Positions 36,836 through 44,738 of a stretch of DNA of 64,000 bases are shown in pieces. Position numbers and translations under genes: made by a program. The DNA is taken from the NCBI RefSeq assembly GCF_003797825.1, contig NZ_RKME01000015.1:62001-126000 (forward strand), read 5' to 3'. The notes under the pieces were generated by a model. It made no database searches. It was not told the DNA's origin and worked only from the letters and a program-made list of their open reading frames with translations. This DNA is from Gordonia sp. OPL2. GTDB lineage: Bacteria > Actinomycetota > Actinomycetes > Mycobacteriales > Mycobacteriaceae. How positions within the stretch are numbered: the first letter of the stretch is position 1; the number at the start of each line of letters is the position of its first letter.

Positions 36836-38122
36836 TCAGGCGTTCTCGCGCCGCATTGCGAGGTTGATCGTCGCGACCATCGCATCGACCGCGAACTTCG
36901 GCTTCACGTTGACGTCCAGAGCGGTCCGGCACTCGAGGACCGCCTCGACGCACCGCAAAAGCTGTTCGGGAGAAGCGAATCCGGCCATCGGCGCGACAAT
37001 GTCATCGGCCTTGTCCGGATGCATTGCGGTCACCTGCGCGCCGACCGACACCACCAGCGCGTCGCGGAAGAGCGCGGCGAGATCCACCAGCGCACGGTCG
37101 AGGACATCGCGGGACACGCGGGTGGCCCGCGACTTCTGGCGCTTCTCCAGTTCCTTCAGCGCGCCGGCCGTGCCGCGCGGCGGGCGAGCCGTCCCCTTGC
37201 CCGTTCCACCGGCACCGAGTGCGGTCTTCATCTCCTCGGTCTCGGCCTCGTCGAGTTCGGCGCTGATGGCCTTCGCCGCCTCGTCGGCCGATCGCACCAG
37301 CGCCTCGGCGGCGGCGTAGGCCGTCGAGTCACGGGTGGCCGCGCGGGCCAGTCCGAGCGCCTTCTCGCGTTGCGCCCGGGCGTCGTCGTCGGTCGCGAGG
37401 CGTTTGGCCCGTCCGACGTGGCCGCCACACACCCCGGCCGCCCACGCGGCTCGGTCGGGGTCGATGCCGTCGCGATCGATCAGCACCCGGGCTATGTCGG
37501 GAACCGACGGCGTCGTGAGGGCGATGTGCCGACACCGCGACCGGAGGGTGACGGAGATGTCCTCGGGGTCGACCGACGGCGCACACAGCAGGAACACCGT
37601 CCGCGGCGCCGGCTCCTCGACCGCCTTCAACAGAGCATTGGCAGCCTGTTCGGTCAGCCGGTCAGCATCCTCGACGACGACGATCTGCCACCGACCGGTT
37701 CCCGGACGTCGCGCCGCGGCCTGGACCACGTCGCGCGCCTCGGCGACCGACAGGCTCAGTCCCTGCGGCACGACGTGGCGGATGTCGGCGTGGGTCTGCG
37801 CCATCGCCGTCACGCAGGCACGGCATTCGCCGCATCCGATCTCGTCGGCGGACTGGCACTGCAACGCGGCCGCGAAACAGGTCGCGGCCACCGACCGACC
37901 GCTGCCCGGCGGACCGGTGAACAGCCAGGCGTGGGTCATGGAGGCCCTCACCACCCCGTCGACGGCAGCCGGATCCGCCTCGTCGGCGGAGGCGAACATG
38001 GAGACGGCGCCCATGTCACCCTCGTCGAGGCGTGCGGAGACACTGCGGGCGGCGCGGGCCGCCGACCGCAGTTCGTCGGCCACCGCGACCTGCCCGATCA
38101 GGCGCTCGAAGACATTTGTCAC
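36836..38122 (-). CDS. holB: DNA polymerase III subunit delta'
   Basis: Clamp-loader subunit of the replicative polymerase; AAA+ protein of 428 residues (Rv3644c-like). Motifs: FERLIGQVAVADELRSAARAA, P-loop WLFTGPPGSGRSVAATCFA, zinc-binding cysteines CGECRACVTAMAQTHADIRHV, DADRLTEQAANALLKAVEEP (Walker B/sensor region) and LLCAPSVDPEDISVTLRSRCRHI (arginine-finger SRC). The GTG at 38122 begins the conserved VFERLIGQ segment; ATG-type start at 38155 is an alternative. A Gly/Lys-rich linker (AGGTGKGTARPPRG) in the C-terminal part is not typical of E. coli delta'. Divergent from the cyclase gene by 85 bases. Confidence 0.93.
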   Translation of the reverse strand: MTNVFERLIGQVAVADELRSAARAARSVSARLDEGDMGAVSMFASADEADPAAVDGVVRASMTHAWLFTGPPGSGRSVAATCFAAALQCQSADEIGCGECRACVTAMAQTHADIRHVVPQGLSLSVAEARDVVQAAARRPGTGRWQIVVVEDADRLTEQAANALLKAVEEPAPRTVFLLCAPSVDPEDISVTLRSRCRHIALTTPSVPDIARVLIDRDGIDPDRAAWAAGVCGGHVGRAKRLATDDDARAQREKALGLARAATRDSTAYAAAEALVRSADEAAKAISAELDEAETEEMKTALGAGGTGKGTARPPRGTAGALKELEKRQKSRATRVSRDVLDRALVDLAALFRDALVVSVGAQVTAMHPDKADDIVAPMAGFASPEQLLRCVEAVLECRTALDVNVKPKFAVDAMVATINLAMRRENA

Positions 38123-38195
38123 AGCCGCCAGCGTAATGCGCTGTTCGGACACCACCCATCGACCAGCGCGTGTTTAACAATTGCAAGCAGACAGC

Positions 38196-38201
38196 TACCG
38201 T
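38196..38201 (+). promoter_or_regulatory. -10 box for leaderless cyclase mRNA
   Basis: TACCGT, 6 bases before the GTG start at 38208; identical to the galE box. Confidence 0.5.
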
Positions 38202-38207
38202 TGTTAC

Positions 38208-39752
38208 GTGATTGAACGTCGGTCTCGGTGGTCAAAGGGCCTGCATCTGGCCCGATGGCTCATACACACACCGTGGCCGATCCTTGCCCTCGACATGCTG
38301 CGCGCAAACGTGGTCGGCGCCCTGTTCACCTTCGCCTTCCTGCGCTTCGGCATGCCGGTGGAGGACTCCATCCGGCTCGACGAGATCACCGCCCTCAACC
38401 AGGTCATCTTCGCGGTCTACCTGGTCCTCGCGATGCTCGTCGGCGGCTTCCTCAGCATCCAGCTCTCGCTGCCCGTCCTGGTGTGGCACCGACGACGCAC
38501 CCGCCTCGACAACGAGACCGCCCGCCGTCGCGCCCTCAAACTGCCCTACCTGCTCTCGGTGGTGAACGCCACGCTCTGGCTCATCGGCGGCGTCATCTTC
38601 ACGTTGGTGAACTTCGTGGTGTCCCATCGGGATGCGTTCATCGTGGCGATGGCCAGCGCCATCGGCGCGCTGGTGACGTGTGTGCTGTCGTACATGCAGG
38701 CGGAGAAGGTTCTGCGCCCGATCACGGTCGCCGCGATGGCCAATGACCCCGACGCCGCCGTCGCGCCGAGCGTCACCACCCGCATCGCCGTCTTCTGGGT
38801 GGTCAGCGTCGTCGCGCCGCTGGCCGTCATCATCGGCCTGATCACCCTGCAGCGGCTCGGCTGGATCGCCACCGACCCGGCAGGCCTGCAGCGCCCGATC
38901 CTGTGGATGTCGGGCGCCGCCCTCGCATTCAGTGTCATCGCGATCGTCCGGGTCGTCGCCGCGATCAACGATCCGATCAAACAGTTGCGCCGCGCGCAGG
39001 GCGAGGTCAGTGACGGCAACCTCAATGTCGCGGTCAAGATCTACGACGGATCCGACCTCGGACTCCTGCAGGCGGGCTTCAACGACATGGTCGCCGACCT
39101 GCGCGAACGGCAGCAATTGCGCAACCTGTTCGGCCGGTACGTCGGCGAGGACGTCGCCCGCAAGGCGATCGAGACCGGAACCGAACTCGGTGGCGAGGAA
39201 CGCTACGTCGGCGTCCTGTTCGTCGACATCGTCGGCTCGACGCGGCTGGCCGTCAACCGTCCGCCGCGTGAGGTCGTCGAGCTGCTCAACGAGTTCTTCC
39301 GCGTCGTGGTCGCGGTCGTCGGACGCCACGGCGGGTTCGTCAACAAGTTCCAGGGTGACGCCGCCCTGGCGATCTTCGGCGCCCCGCTCGACCTCGAGGA
39401 CTTCGCCGGGCGTGCCCTGGCGTCGGCACGCGAGCTCCGCACGGAGCTGTATCAGACCCTCGGCGACACCGACATCGGCATCGGTGTGTCGGCCGGCAAG
39501 GCCATCGCCGGACACATCGGCTCCGAGCAGCGCCTCGAGTACACGGTCATCGGCGATCCCGTGAACGAGGCCGCACGTCTGACCGAACTCGCCAAGGACG
39601 AGCCGACCCGGGTGTTGGGGTCGGCACGCGCGGTGTTTTTGGCATCGCAGAGCGAGGCCGAGCACTGGGACATCGGCGAAGGCGTCGAACTGCGCGGCCG
39701 CGGAATCGAGACCCTGCTCGCCCGACCGCTGCTGGCCCCGATGGGGACCTGA
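38208..39752 (+). CDS. Membrane-bound class III adenylate cyclase with HAMP domain
   Basis: Makes cyclic AMP from ATP; 514 residues, Rv3645 type. N-terminal half has six predicted helices (for example ALDMLRANVVGALFTFAFLRF, ALNQVIFAVYLVLAMLVGGFL, LLSVVNATLWLIGGVIFTLVN), followed by a HAMP linker near residues 270-320 (NDPIKQLRRAQGEVSDGNLNVAVKIYDGSDLGLLQAGFNDM in outline) and the catalytic domain from about 330: YVGVLFVDIVGSTRLAV (metal Asp), VNKFQGDAALAIFGAP (second metal Asp), DIGIGVSAGKAIAGHIG and EYTVIGDPVNEAARL (transition-state Asn/Arg). Starts with GTG at leaderless distance from TACCGT. Supplies cAMP to CRP-type regulators, for which two candidate sites occur in this window. Confidence 0.93.
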   Translation: MIERRSRWSKGLHLARWLIHTPWPILALDMLRANVVGALFTFAFLRFGMPVEDSIRLDEITALNQVIFAVYLVLAMLVGGFLSIQLSLPVLVWHRRRTRLDNETARRRALKLPYLLSVVNATLWLIGGVIFTLVNFVVSHRDAFIVAMASAIGALVTCVLSYMQAEKVLRPITVAAMANDPDAAVAPSVTTRIAVFWVVSVVAPLAVIIGLITLQRLGWIATDPAGLQRPILWMSGAALAFSVIAIVRVVAAINDPIKQLRRAQGEVSDGNLNVAVKIYDGSDLGLLQAGFNDMVADLRERQQLRNLFGRYVGEDVARKAIETGTELGGEERYVGVLFVDIVGSTRLAVNRPPREVVELLNEFFRVVVAVVGRHGGFVNKFQGDAALAIFGAPLDLEDFAGRALASARELRTELYQTLGDTDIGIGVSAGKAIAGHIGSEQRLEYTVIGDPVNEAARLTELAKDEPTRVLGSARAVFLASQSEAEHWDIGEGVELRGRGIETLLARPLLAPMGT

Positions 39753-39760
39753 GTCACCGG

Positions 39761-40160
39761 GTGCAGTGCGGTGGTCGAGCTCGCGCTCCCCGCTGGTCGA
39801 GACCGGACTTCTTGCCCGCTGGCCGTATCGAGACCGGACCTCCAGCCCGCTGGTCGAGTAGGGGCGAGCCGCCAGGCGAGCGCCGTATCGAGACAGGACC
39901 TCCAGCCCGCTGGTCGAGTAGGGGCGAGCCGCCAGGCGAGCGCCGTATCGAGACAGGACCTCCAGCCCGCTGGTCGAGTAGGGGCGAGCCGCCAGGCGAG
40001 CGCCGTATCGAGACCGGATGTGGCGCAAGTGGTCTCGATACCTCCCTCGCCTAGCGGCTCGGTCGTACTCGACCAGCAGAAGAGCAGACCGTACTCGACC
40101 AGCAGAGAAGAAGCCCAGTCTCGACCAGCAGAGGGGCAGACGCCCGGTCTCGACCATCGG
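39761..40160. repeat. Repeat cluster with three 60-bp tandem copies and inverted copies
   Basis: The 414 bases between the cyclase (+) and topA (-) contain no gene. Three 60-bp units run from 39841 to about 40015 (39841, 39901, 39961); the first two are identical and the third differs only in its last bases. Each has GCTGGTCGAGTAGGGGCGAG and CGCCGTATCGAGAC. Partial direct copies lie at 39788-39840. From 40030 to 40155 the cores appear in the opposite orientation (GGTCTCGATACC, then TACTCGACCAGC repeated four times with spacers), so the left and right halves can pair into a large cruciform or RNA hairpin. Confidence 0.92.
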
Positions 40161-40166
40161 CAGCCG

Positions 40167-43100
40167 TCAGTCGGTCGTCTTCTTCGCTGCCGTCTTCTTG
40201 GCCGTCGTCTTCTTGGCCGTCGACTTCTTCGCGGTCGTCTTCTTGGCTGCGGTCTTCTTCGCCGCCGCCTTCTTGGCCGGGGCCTTCTTCGCGGCCTTCT
40301 TGGTCGCCTTCTTCACCGGTCCGCGCGCCCGACGATCGGCGAGGAGTTCCATCGCGCGTTCACGCGTGATCGACGCGACCTCGTCGCCCTTGCGGAGGCT
40401 TGCGTTGGTCTCACCGTCGGTGACGTACGGCCCGAAGCGACCGTCCTTGATCACCATCGGCTTCTCGCTGACCGAGTCGTTGCCCAGCTCGCGCAGCGGC
40501 GGGGCGGCGGCCTGCCGGCCCCGACGCTTCGGCTCGGAGTAGATCTTCAGCGCCTCGTCGAGCGTGATCTCGAAGAGCTGTTCCTCGCTGGTCAGCGACC
40601 GCGAATCGGTGCCCTTCTTGAGGTAGGGCCCGTATCGGCCGTTCTGCGCGGTGATCTCGTCACCGGATTCCGGGTCGACGCCGACGACACGCGGCAACGA
40701 CAACAGCTTCAGCGCGTCGTCGAGCGTGACGGTCGAGATGTCCATCGTCTTGAACAGTGATCCCGTGCGCGGCTTCGGTCCGGCCTTCTTGGCAGCCTTC
40801 TTCGCCGTCTTCTTGGCCGTCTTGGCTGCGGTCTTGGTGGCCGTTCCGCCGCCGGCGGGTGCGTCGTCGAGCGGCACCACGCCGCCCTCACCACCGACGC
40901 CGGCACCGCCTTCGCCGCCGTCTCGCGGGGTGGGTCCCGCCGGGACGGTCGCGGGTGCGCTGCCGCCGTCGTCCTCGTCGTCGGCGGGCAGGATCTCGGT
41001 CACGTACGGGCCGAATCGTCCTTCCTTGGCAACGATCTCGTGCCCGGTCACCGGGTCGTTGCCGAGCGAGCGACCTTCCTGCGGCGTGGCGAACAGCTTC
41101 TCCGCGACCGCGAGGGTGAGCTCGTCGGGCGTGATGTCGGCGGGAAGATTGGCGCGCTGCAGATCCGGCTCGGCGTCGGGCGACTCTGCCACGTTGCGTT
41201 CGAGATACGGACCGTAGCGACCGACGCGCACATAGACCGGCCGACCCTCCTCGTCGTCGAAGAGACGGATCGAATTGACCTCGCGCGCATCGATCTCCTC
41301 GAGATTGACGCCGACGAGTTTCTTCAGACCGCCGTGCTTGGCGATGTCCGACCCGGCGATCTCCGCGTCATGCTGTGGGGTGACCGTCGACCCGCTCGCT
41401 GCGCTTTGGTCAGCGGAATCGCCGAAGTAGAACTCGGTGAGCCACCGCGTGCGGTTCTCGTTGCCGCTGGCGATCTGGTCGAGATCGTCCTCGAGTGAGG
41501 CCGTGAAGTCGTAGTCGACGAGACTCTGGAAATACGCCTCGAGCAGCCCGACGACGGCGAACGCGATCCACGACGGGACGAGCGCGTTGCCCTTCTTGAC
41601 GACGTATCCGCGGTCCTGGATGGTCCCGATGATCGACGCGTAGGTCGACGGTCGGCCGATCCCGAGTTCCTCGAGCACCTTGACCAGCGACGCCTCGGTG
41701 AAGCGTGCGGGCGGGTTCGTCGAGTGGCCGTCGGCGGTCAGACTCGTCGCGGTCAGCGCCTGCCCTTCACGCAGCTGCGGGAGCCGATGCTCTGCGTCGT
41801 CGGCCTGCCCGCCTGCCTGATCGTCGACGGTCTCGACATAGGCCGACAGGAAACCGGGGAACGTGATGGTGCGTCCCGATGCGGCGAACGTGCAGGTCTC
41901 GCCGGAGGAGGCCGTGCCGGTGATGCGCAGGCTCAGGGTGGTGCCCTTGGCATCGGCCATCTGCGATGCAACGGTCCGCTGCCAGATCAGCTCGTAGAGC
42001 CGGAACTCGTCGGTCTCGAGCTGGTTGGCGACCTGGCCCGGGGTGCGGAAGGTCTCTCCGGCGGGTCGGATCGCCTCGTGTGCCTCCTGCGCGTTCTTGA
42101 CCTTCCGGTTGTACTGGCGCGGGGTGGGATGGACGAACGACTCGCCGTACAGCTCGCGTGCCTGGGCACGGGCCGCGTTGATCGCCGACTCGCTCAGCGT
42201 CGTCGAGTCGGTACGCATGTAGGTGATGAAGCCGTTCTCGTAGAGACGCTGCGCGATGCGCATCGTCCGGTCCGACGAGAACCGCAGCTTGCGGCCGGCC
42301 TCCTGCTGCAGTGTCGAGGTCATGAACGGCGCGTACGGGCGGCGGGTGTAGGGCTTCTCCTCGACCGAGCTGACCGTCATGTCGGCCCCGTCGAGCGCGC
42401 CGGCCAGGCGGGTGGCCCGTGCCTCGTCGAGGACGACGACGCCGTCGGAGCGCTTCAGACCACCGCGGGCGTCGAAGTCCCGGCCCGTGGCCACACGGGC
42501 CTCGTCGACGTTGACCAGGCGTGCGCCGAAAGTACGTGGCGTCGATTCGGCGTTCTCACCGACGTCCATCGTCGCGTCGATATCCCAGTACTCGGCGGAC
42601 ACGAACGCCATGCGCTCACGTTCACGCTCGACGATGATGCGGGTGGCCACCGACTGCACGCGGCCCGCCGACAACTTCGGCATGACCTTCTTCCACAGGA
42701 CGGGGCTGACCTCGTAGCCGTACAGGCGGTCCAGGATTCGGCGGGTCTCCTGGGCATCGACGAGATCGATGTCCAGGTCGCGCGGGCTCTCGGCCGCGGC
42801 GCGGATCGCGGGCTCGGTGATCTCGTGGAAAACCATCCGCTTGACCGGGATCTTCGGCTTGAGTGTCTCGAGAAGGTGCCAGGCGATGGCCTCACCCTCA
42901 CGGTCACCGTCCGTCGCGAGGTAGAGCTCGTCGACGTCCTTCATCAGCGACCGCAGCTCCGAGACGGTCGACTTCTTGTCCGCCGACACGACGTAGAGCG
43001 GCTCGAAGTTGTCGTCGACGTTCACGCCCAGCCGGGCCCACGACTCACCCTTGTATTTGGCGGGGACGTCGGCCGCGCCACGCGGCAGGTCCCGGATGTG

Positions 43101-43235
43101 ACCCCTCGATGACTCCACGACATAGTTCGCCCCCAGGTACCCCGCGATCTTGCGGGCCTTGGTCGGCGACTCGACGATGACCAATCGTCGGGTCGTGCTC
43201 CCCTTCGCGGGAGATGCGGTGCTGGTATCGGCCAC
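40167..43235 (-). CDS. topA: DNA topoisomerase I
   Basis: Type IA topoisomerase relaxing negative supercoils; 1022 residues. TOPRIM domain at the N-terminus (RRLVIVESPTKARKIAGYLG, LYLATDGDREGEAIAWHLLE with the metal Asp pair), core with active-site Tyr in YENGFITYMRTDSTTLS (about residue 340), and SLVKVLEELGIGRPSTYASII. The C-terminal third has the actinobacterial topoisomerase C-terminal repeats (GRYGPYLERN, GRFGPYVTEIL, GRYGPYLKKG, GRFGPYVTDGE) rather than zinc fingers, and ends in about 45 residues of Lys/Ala repeats (KKAAKKAPAKKA-type) that bind DNA and increase processivity. An acidic Gly/Pro-rich insertion (about 720-790) lies between repeats. GTG start with AAGGA 7 bases upstream. Confidence 0.97.
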   Translation of the reverse strand: MADTSTASPAKGSTTRRLVIVESPTKARKIAGYLGANYVVESSRGHIRDLPRGAADVPAKYKGESWARLGVNVDDNFEPLYVVSADKKSTVSELRSLMKDVDELYLATDGDREGEAIAWHLLETLKPKIPVKRMVFHEITEPAIRAAAESPRDLDIDLVDAQETRRILDRLYGYEVSPVLWKKVMPKLSAGRVQSVATRIIVERERERMAFVSAEYWDIDATMDVGENAESTPRTFGARLVNVDEARVATGRDFDARGGLKRSDGVVVLDEARATRLAGALDGADMTVSSVEEKPYTRRPYAPFMTSTLQQEAGRKLRFSSDRTMRIAQRLYENGFITYMRTDSTTLSESAINAARAQARELYGESFVHPTPRQYNRKVKNAQEAHEAIRPAGETFRTPGQVANQLETDEFRLYELIWQRTVASQMADAKGTTLSLRITGTASSGETCTFAASGRTITFPGFLSAYVETVDDQAGGQADDAEHRLPQLREGQALTATSLTADGHSTNPPARFTEASLVKVLEELGIGRPSTYASIIGTIQDRGYVVKKGNALVPSWIAFAVVGLLEAYFQSLVDYDFTASLEDDLDQIASGNENRTRWLTEFYFGDSADQSAASGSTVTPQHDAEIAGSDIAKHGGLKKLVGVNLEEIDAREVNSIRLFDDEEGRPVYVRVGRYGPYLERNVAESPDAEPDLQRANLPADITPDELTLAVAEKLFATPQEGRSLGNDPVTGHEIVAKEGRFGPYVTEILPADDEDDGGSAPATVPAGPTPRDGGEGGAGVGGEGGVVPLDDAPAGGGTATKTAAKTAKKTAKKAAKKAGPKPRTGSLFKTMDISTVTLDDALKLLSLPRVVGVDPESGDEITAQNGRYGPYLKKGTDSRSLTSEEQLFEITLDEALKIYSEPKRRGRQAAAPPLRELGNDSVSEKPMVIKDGRFGPYVTDGETNASLRKGDEVASITRERAMELLADRRARGPVKKATKKAAKKAPAKKAAAKKTAAKKTTAKKSTAKKTTAKKTAAKKTTD

Positions 43236-43280
43236 CGGGCGTCCTTACTTCGCTTTCGCTGCTCGCTGAGGTTTGTACCT

Positions 43281-43294
43281 TATATATAGCGCTA
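43281..43294 (-). promoter_or_regulatory. AT-rich candidate topA promoter
   Basis: TATATATA directly joined to the palindrome TAGCGCTA, about 45-60 bases before topA and a clear AT island in the 228-base leader 43236-43463. topA promoters are often supercoiling-sensitive; that applies here only by analogy. No other feature is seen in this stretch. Confidence 0.4.
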
Positions 43295-43463
43295 TTTGCA
43301 CATCCGGATTCCCTTCGTAAAGACCCAGTGTGACAAATTGCGCGGGACCACGTCGCGGCGGAACGGTGAAGTGCCAGGTCAGGGCGATTTCGATCGTCTG
43401 TTTGTAGGACCAAAGTCCCAATTTCGACGCGTGCGCCGCCCGCGCGGCACGCAATGTCGCAGG

Positions 43464-44051
43464 TCAGAAGCCGAGGACAGCGGGCCAGTGGCTGTCCGCC
43501 TCCGGCTCGGGCGGCGGATCGCCGACATATTCGAGCAGGTGGGTGAGTCGGCGTCTGCCCGCGATCCGCAGGGCGGGTGAGGTCCCGCGCGTACCGACGA
43601 GCGTCGGGGCGACACCCACCCGCATGAGCGCTGTCGCCAGCGGCGCGTGTGTGTCGGGGGCGTGGGCGTCGAGCCCGAGCAGATATCGTTCCCCGTCACG
43701 CCGACCGGCGGCGATCGTCCACAACCGCAGCGCCCGTGGCGACGGGACCCACCCCGCCGGCATCGCCTTGACCGCGCCGGAGGTCCATCGGCGATGGAGT
43801 TCGTCGAGTTGATGACTGTGCGCGGTGCGCGCGATCGGGTTGCCCTCGTCGGACGTCACGATCTCGGTGCCGGCACCGGTCGCGGCCATCTCCTGGGTGA
43901 GCGCGTTCGCGCGCCACATCTCGGCGACCACCACGGACACCCGCGTACCGGAATCGGAACGGACGGCTTGGCCCTGGGCGGCCAGCAGACCCGCGAGATC
44001 GTCGTACGCGGGCTGATCGATCTGTGCCGAGAAGAACGACAACTGGCCCAC
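43464..44051 (-). CDS. Conserved actinobacterial protein (Rv3647c-like)
   Basis: 195 residues, no recognised catalytic motif. Conserved-looking segments are QLSFFSAQIDQPAYDDLAGLLAAQGQ, VSVVVAEMWRANALTQEMAATG, GAVKAMPAGWVPSPRALRLWTIAAG and RRRLTHLLEYVGDPP. Placement between topA and cspA matches Rv3647c. The protein is probably cytosolic, without signal or membrane segment. Function unknown; the conserved link to topA and cspA suggests a role in nucleic-acid metabolism, which is context only. Confidence 0.75.
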   Translation of the reverse strand: MGQLSFFSAQIDQPAYDDLAGLLAAQGQAVRSDSGTRVSVVVAEMWRANALTQEMAATGAGTEIVTSDEGNPIARTAHSHQLDELHRRWTSGAVKAMPAGWVPSPRALRLWTIAAGRRDGERYLLGLDAHAPDTHAPLATALMRVGVAPTLVGTRGTSPALRIAGRRRLTHLLEYVGDPPPEPEADSHWPAVLGF

Positions 44052-44130
44052 ACACCGAGGTTACTTCGTCGACGGCCTCGCGTCGGGAGGTGCGCGCCCA
44101 GAGCGAAGCGTGTGAGCCCCCCCGGAAATG

Positions 44131-44168
44131 AGTTGCTCCCGGTCACCGTGTGGTGACCGGGAGCAACT
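44131..44168. terminator. Hairpin downstream of cspA
   Basis: Perfect 17-bp inverted repeat (44131-44147 and 44152-44168) with a 4-base loop GTGT, 38 bases after the cspA stop on the minus strand. No U-tract. Likely terminator of cspA, limiting read-through into the Rv3647c-like gene. Confidence 0.82.
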
Positions 44169-44206
44169 TCGCTCAAGCGTGCTTCGCAGCTTGCAGGAGG
44201 TGACTC

Positions 44207-44410
44207 CTAGACGGCGCGGACGCCCGTGGCCTGCGGGCCCTTGGTGCCCTGGCCGACCTCGAACTCGACGCGCTGGTTCTCCTCGAGGGTGCGGAATCCC
44301 GAGCCCTGGATCTCGGAGTAGTGGACGAACACGTCGTCGGACCCCTCATCAGGCGCGATGAAGCCGAAGCCCTTTTCCGCGTTGAACCACTTCACAGTTC
44401 CCTGTGCCAT
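44207..44410 (-). CDS. cspA: Cold-shock protein CspA
   Basis: 67-residue OB-fold single-stranded nucleic-acid-binding protein acting as RNA chaperone. RNP-1 motif KGFGFIAPD and RNP-2 motif DVFVHYSEI are intact; [18 protein letters not shown] start and length equal mycobacterial CspA. ATG 44410 has AAAGGAT about 9 bases upstream. The upstream leader is long and contains a small hairpin near the start, as expected for cold-shock mRNAs. Confidence 0.97.
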   Translation of the reverse strand: MAQGTVKWFNAEKGFGFIAPDEGSDDVFVHYSEIQGSGFRTLEENQRVEFEVGQGTKGPQATGVRAV

Positions 44411-44738
44411 TACTGCAATCCTTTACATACATTCCAACAGACGCGACACGATGAGCCTCGTGTCGTGGTCGGTTACGACCGCCATACCTCGATGGACCTT
44501 GCGGAGAACCCGCCAAATCAGCCTCAGTACCACGGCCACAACACGATCTCGGGAGACCACCGGATGTCCGGCAGCTCACGAAAGCTGCGACCGCCACTAG
44601 TCAATCACGTTACGGACGCCTGCGATAGTCACCCCAACCAAACTGGGCAAAAACCTGGCGGTTTTCACCGTCTGGGACATCCCCAAGTAACATCGGAGTC
44701 CACGTTGGCGAACGGCGTCGACGATTGAGTCAGTAAGA
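44411..44738. promoter_or_regulatory. Divergent region between cspA and helicase gene; leader hairpin
   Basis: 328 bases without a credible gene. A 7-bp hairpin GACACGA-TGAGCC-TCGTGTC (44445-44464) lies about 35 bases before cspA and would be in its 5' leader. A second, weak element AAAACC-TGGC-GGTTTT (44650-44665), followed by a T-run on the minus strand, could be an attenuator-like fold. Promoters could not be placed with certainty. Confidence 0.4.

Noticed and set aside
39841-40020. CRISPR array or insertion-sequence ends
   Set aside because: Tandem 60-bp units without spacers, transposase or target duplication.
41724-43112. 462-codon open frame opposite topA
   Set aside because: Antisense shadow; topA is unmistakable.
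43245-43454. 69-codon minus-strand frame before topA
   Set aside because: It covers the AT-rich topA promoter and leader; no support as a gene.
44650-44665. Intrinsic terminator with T-run upstream of cspA
   Set aside because: Stem has only two G-C pairs and a 4-base loop; too weak to call alone, listed only as a possible leader element.
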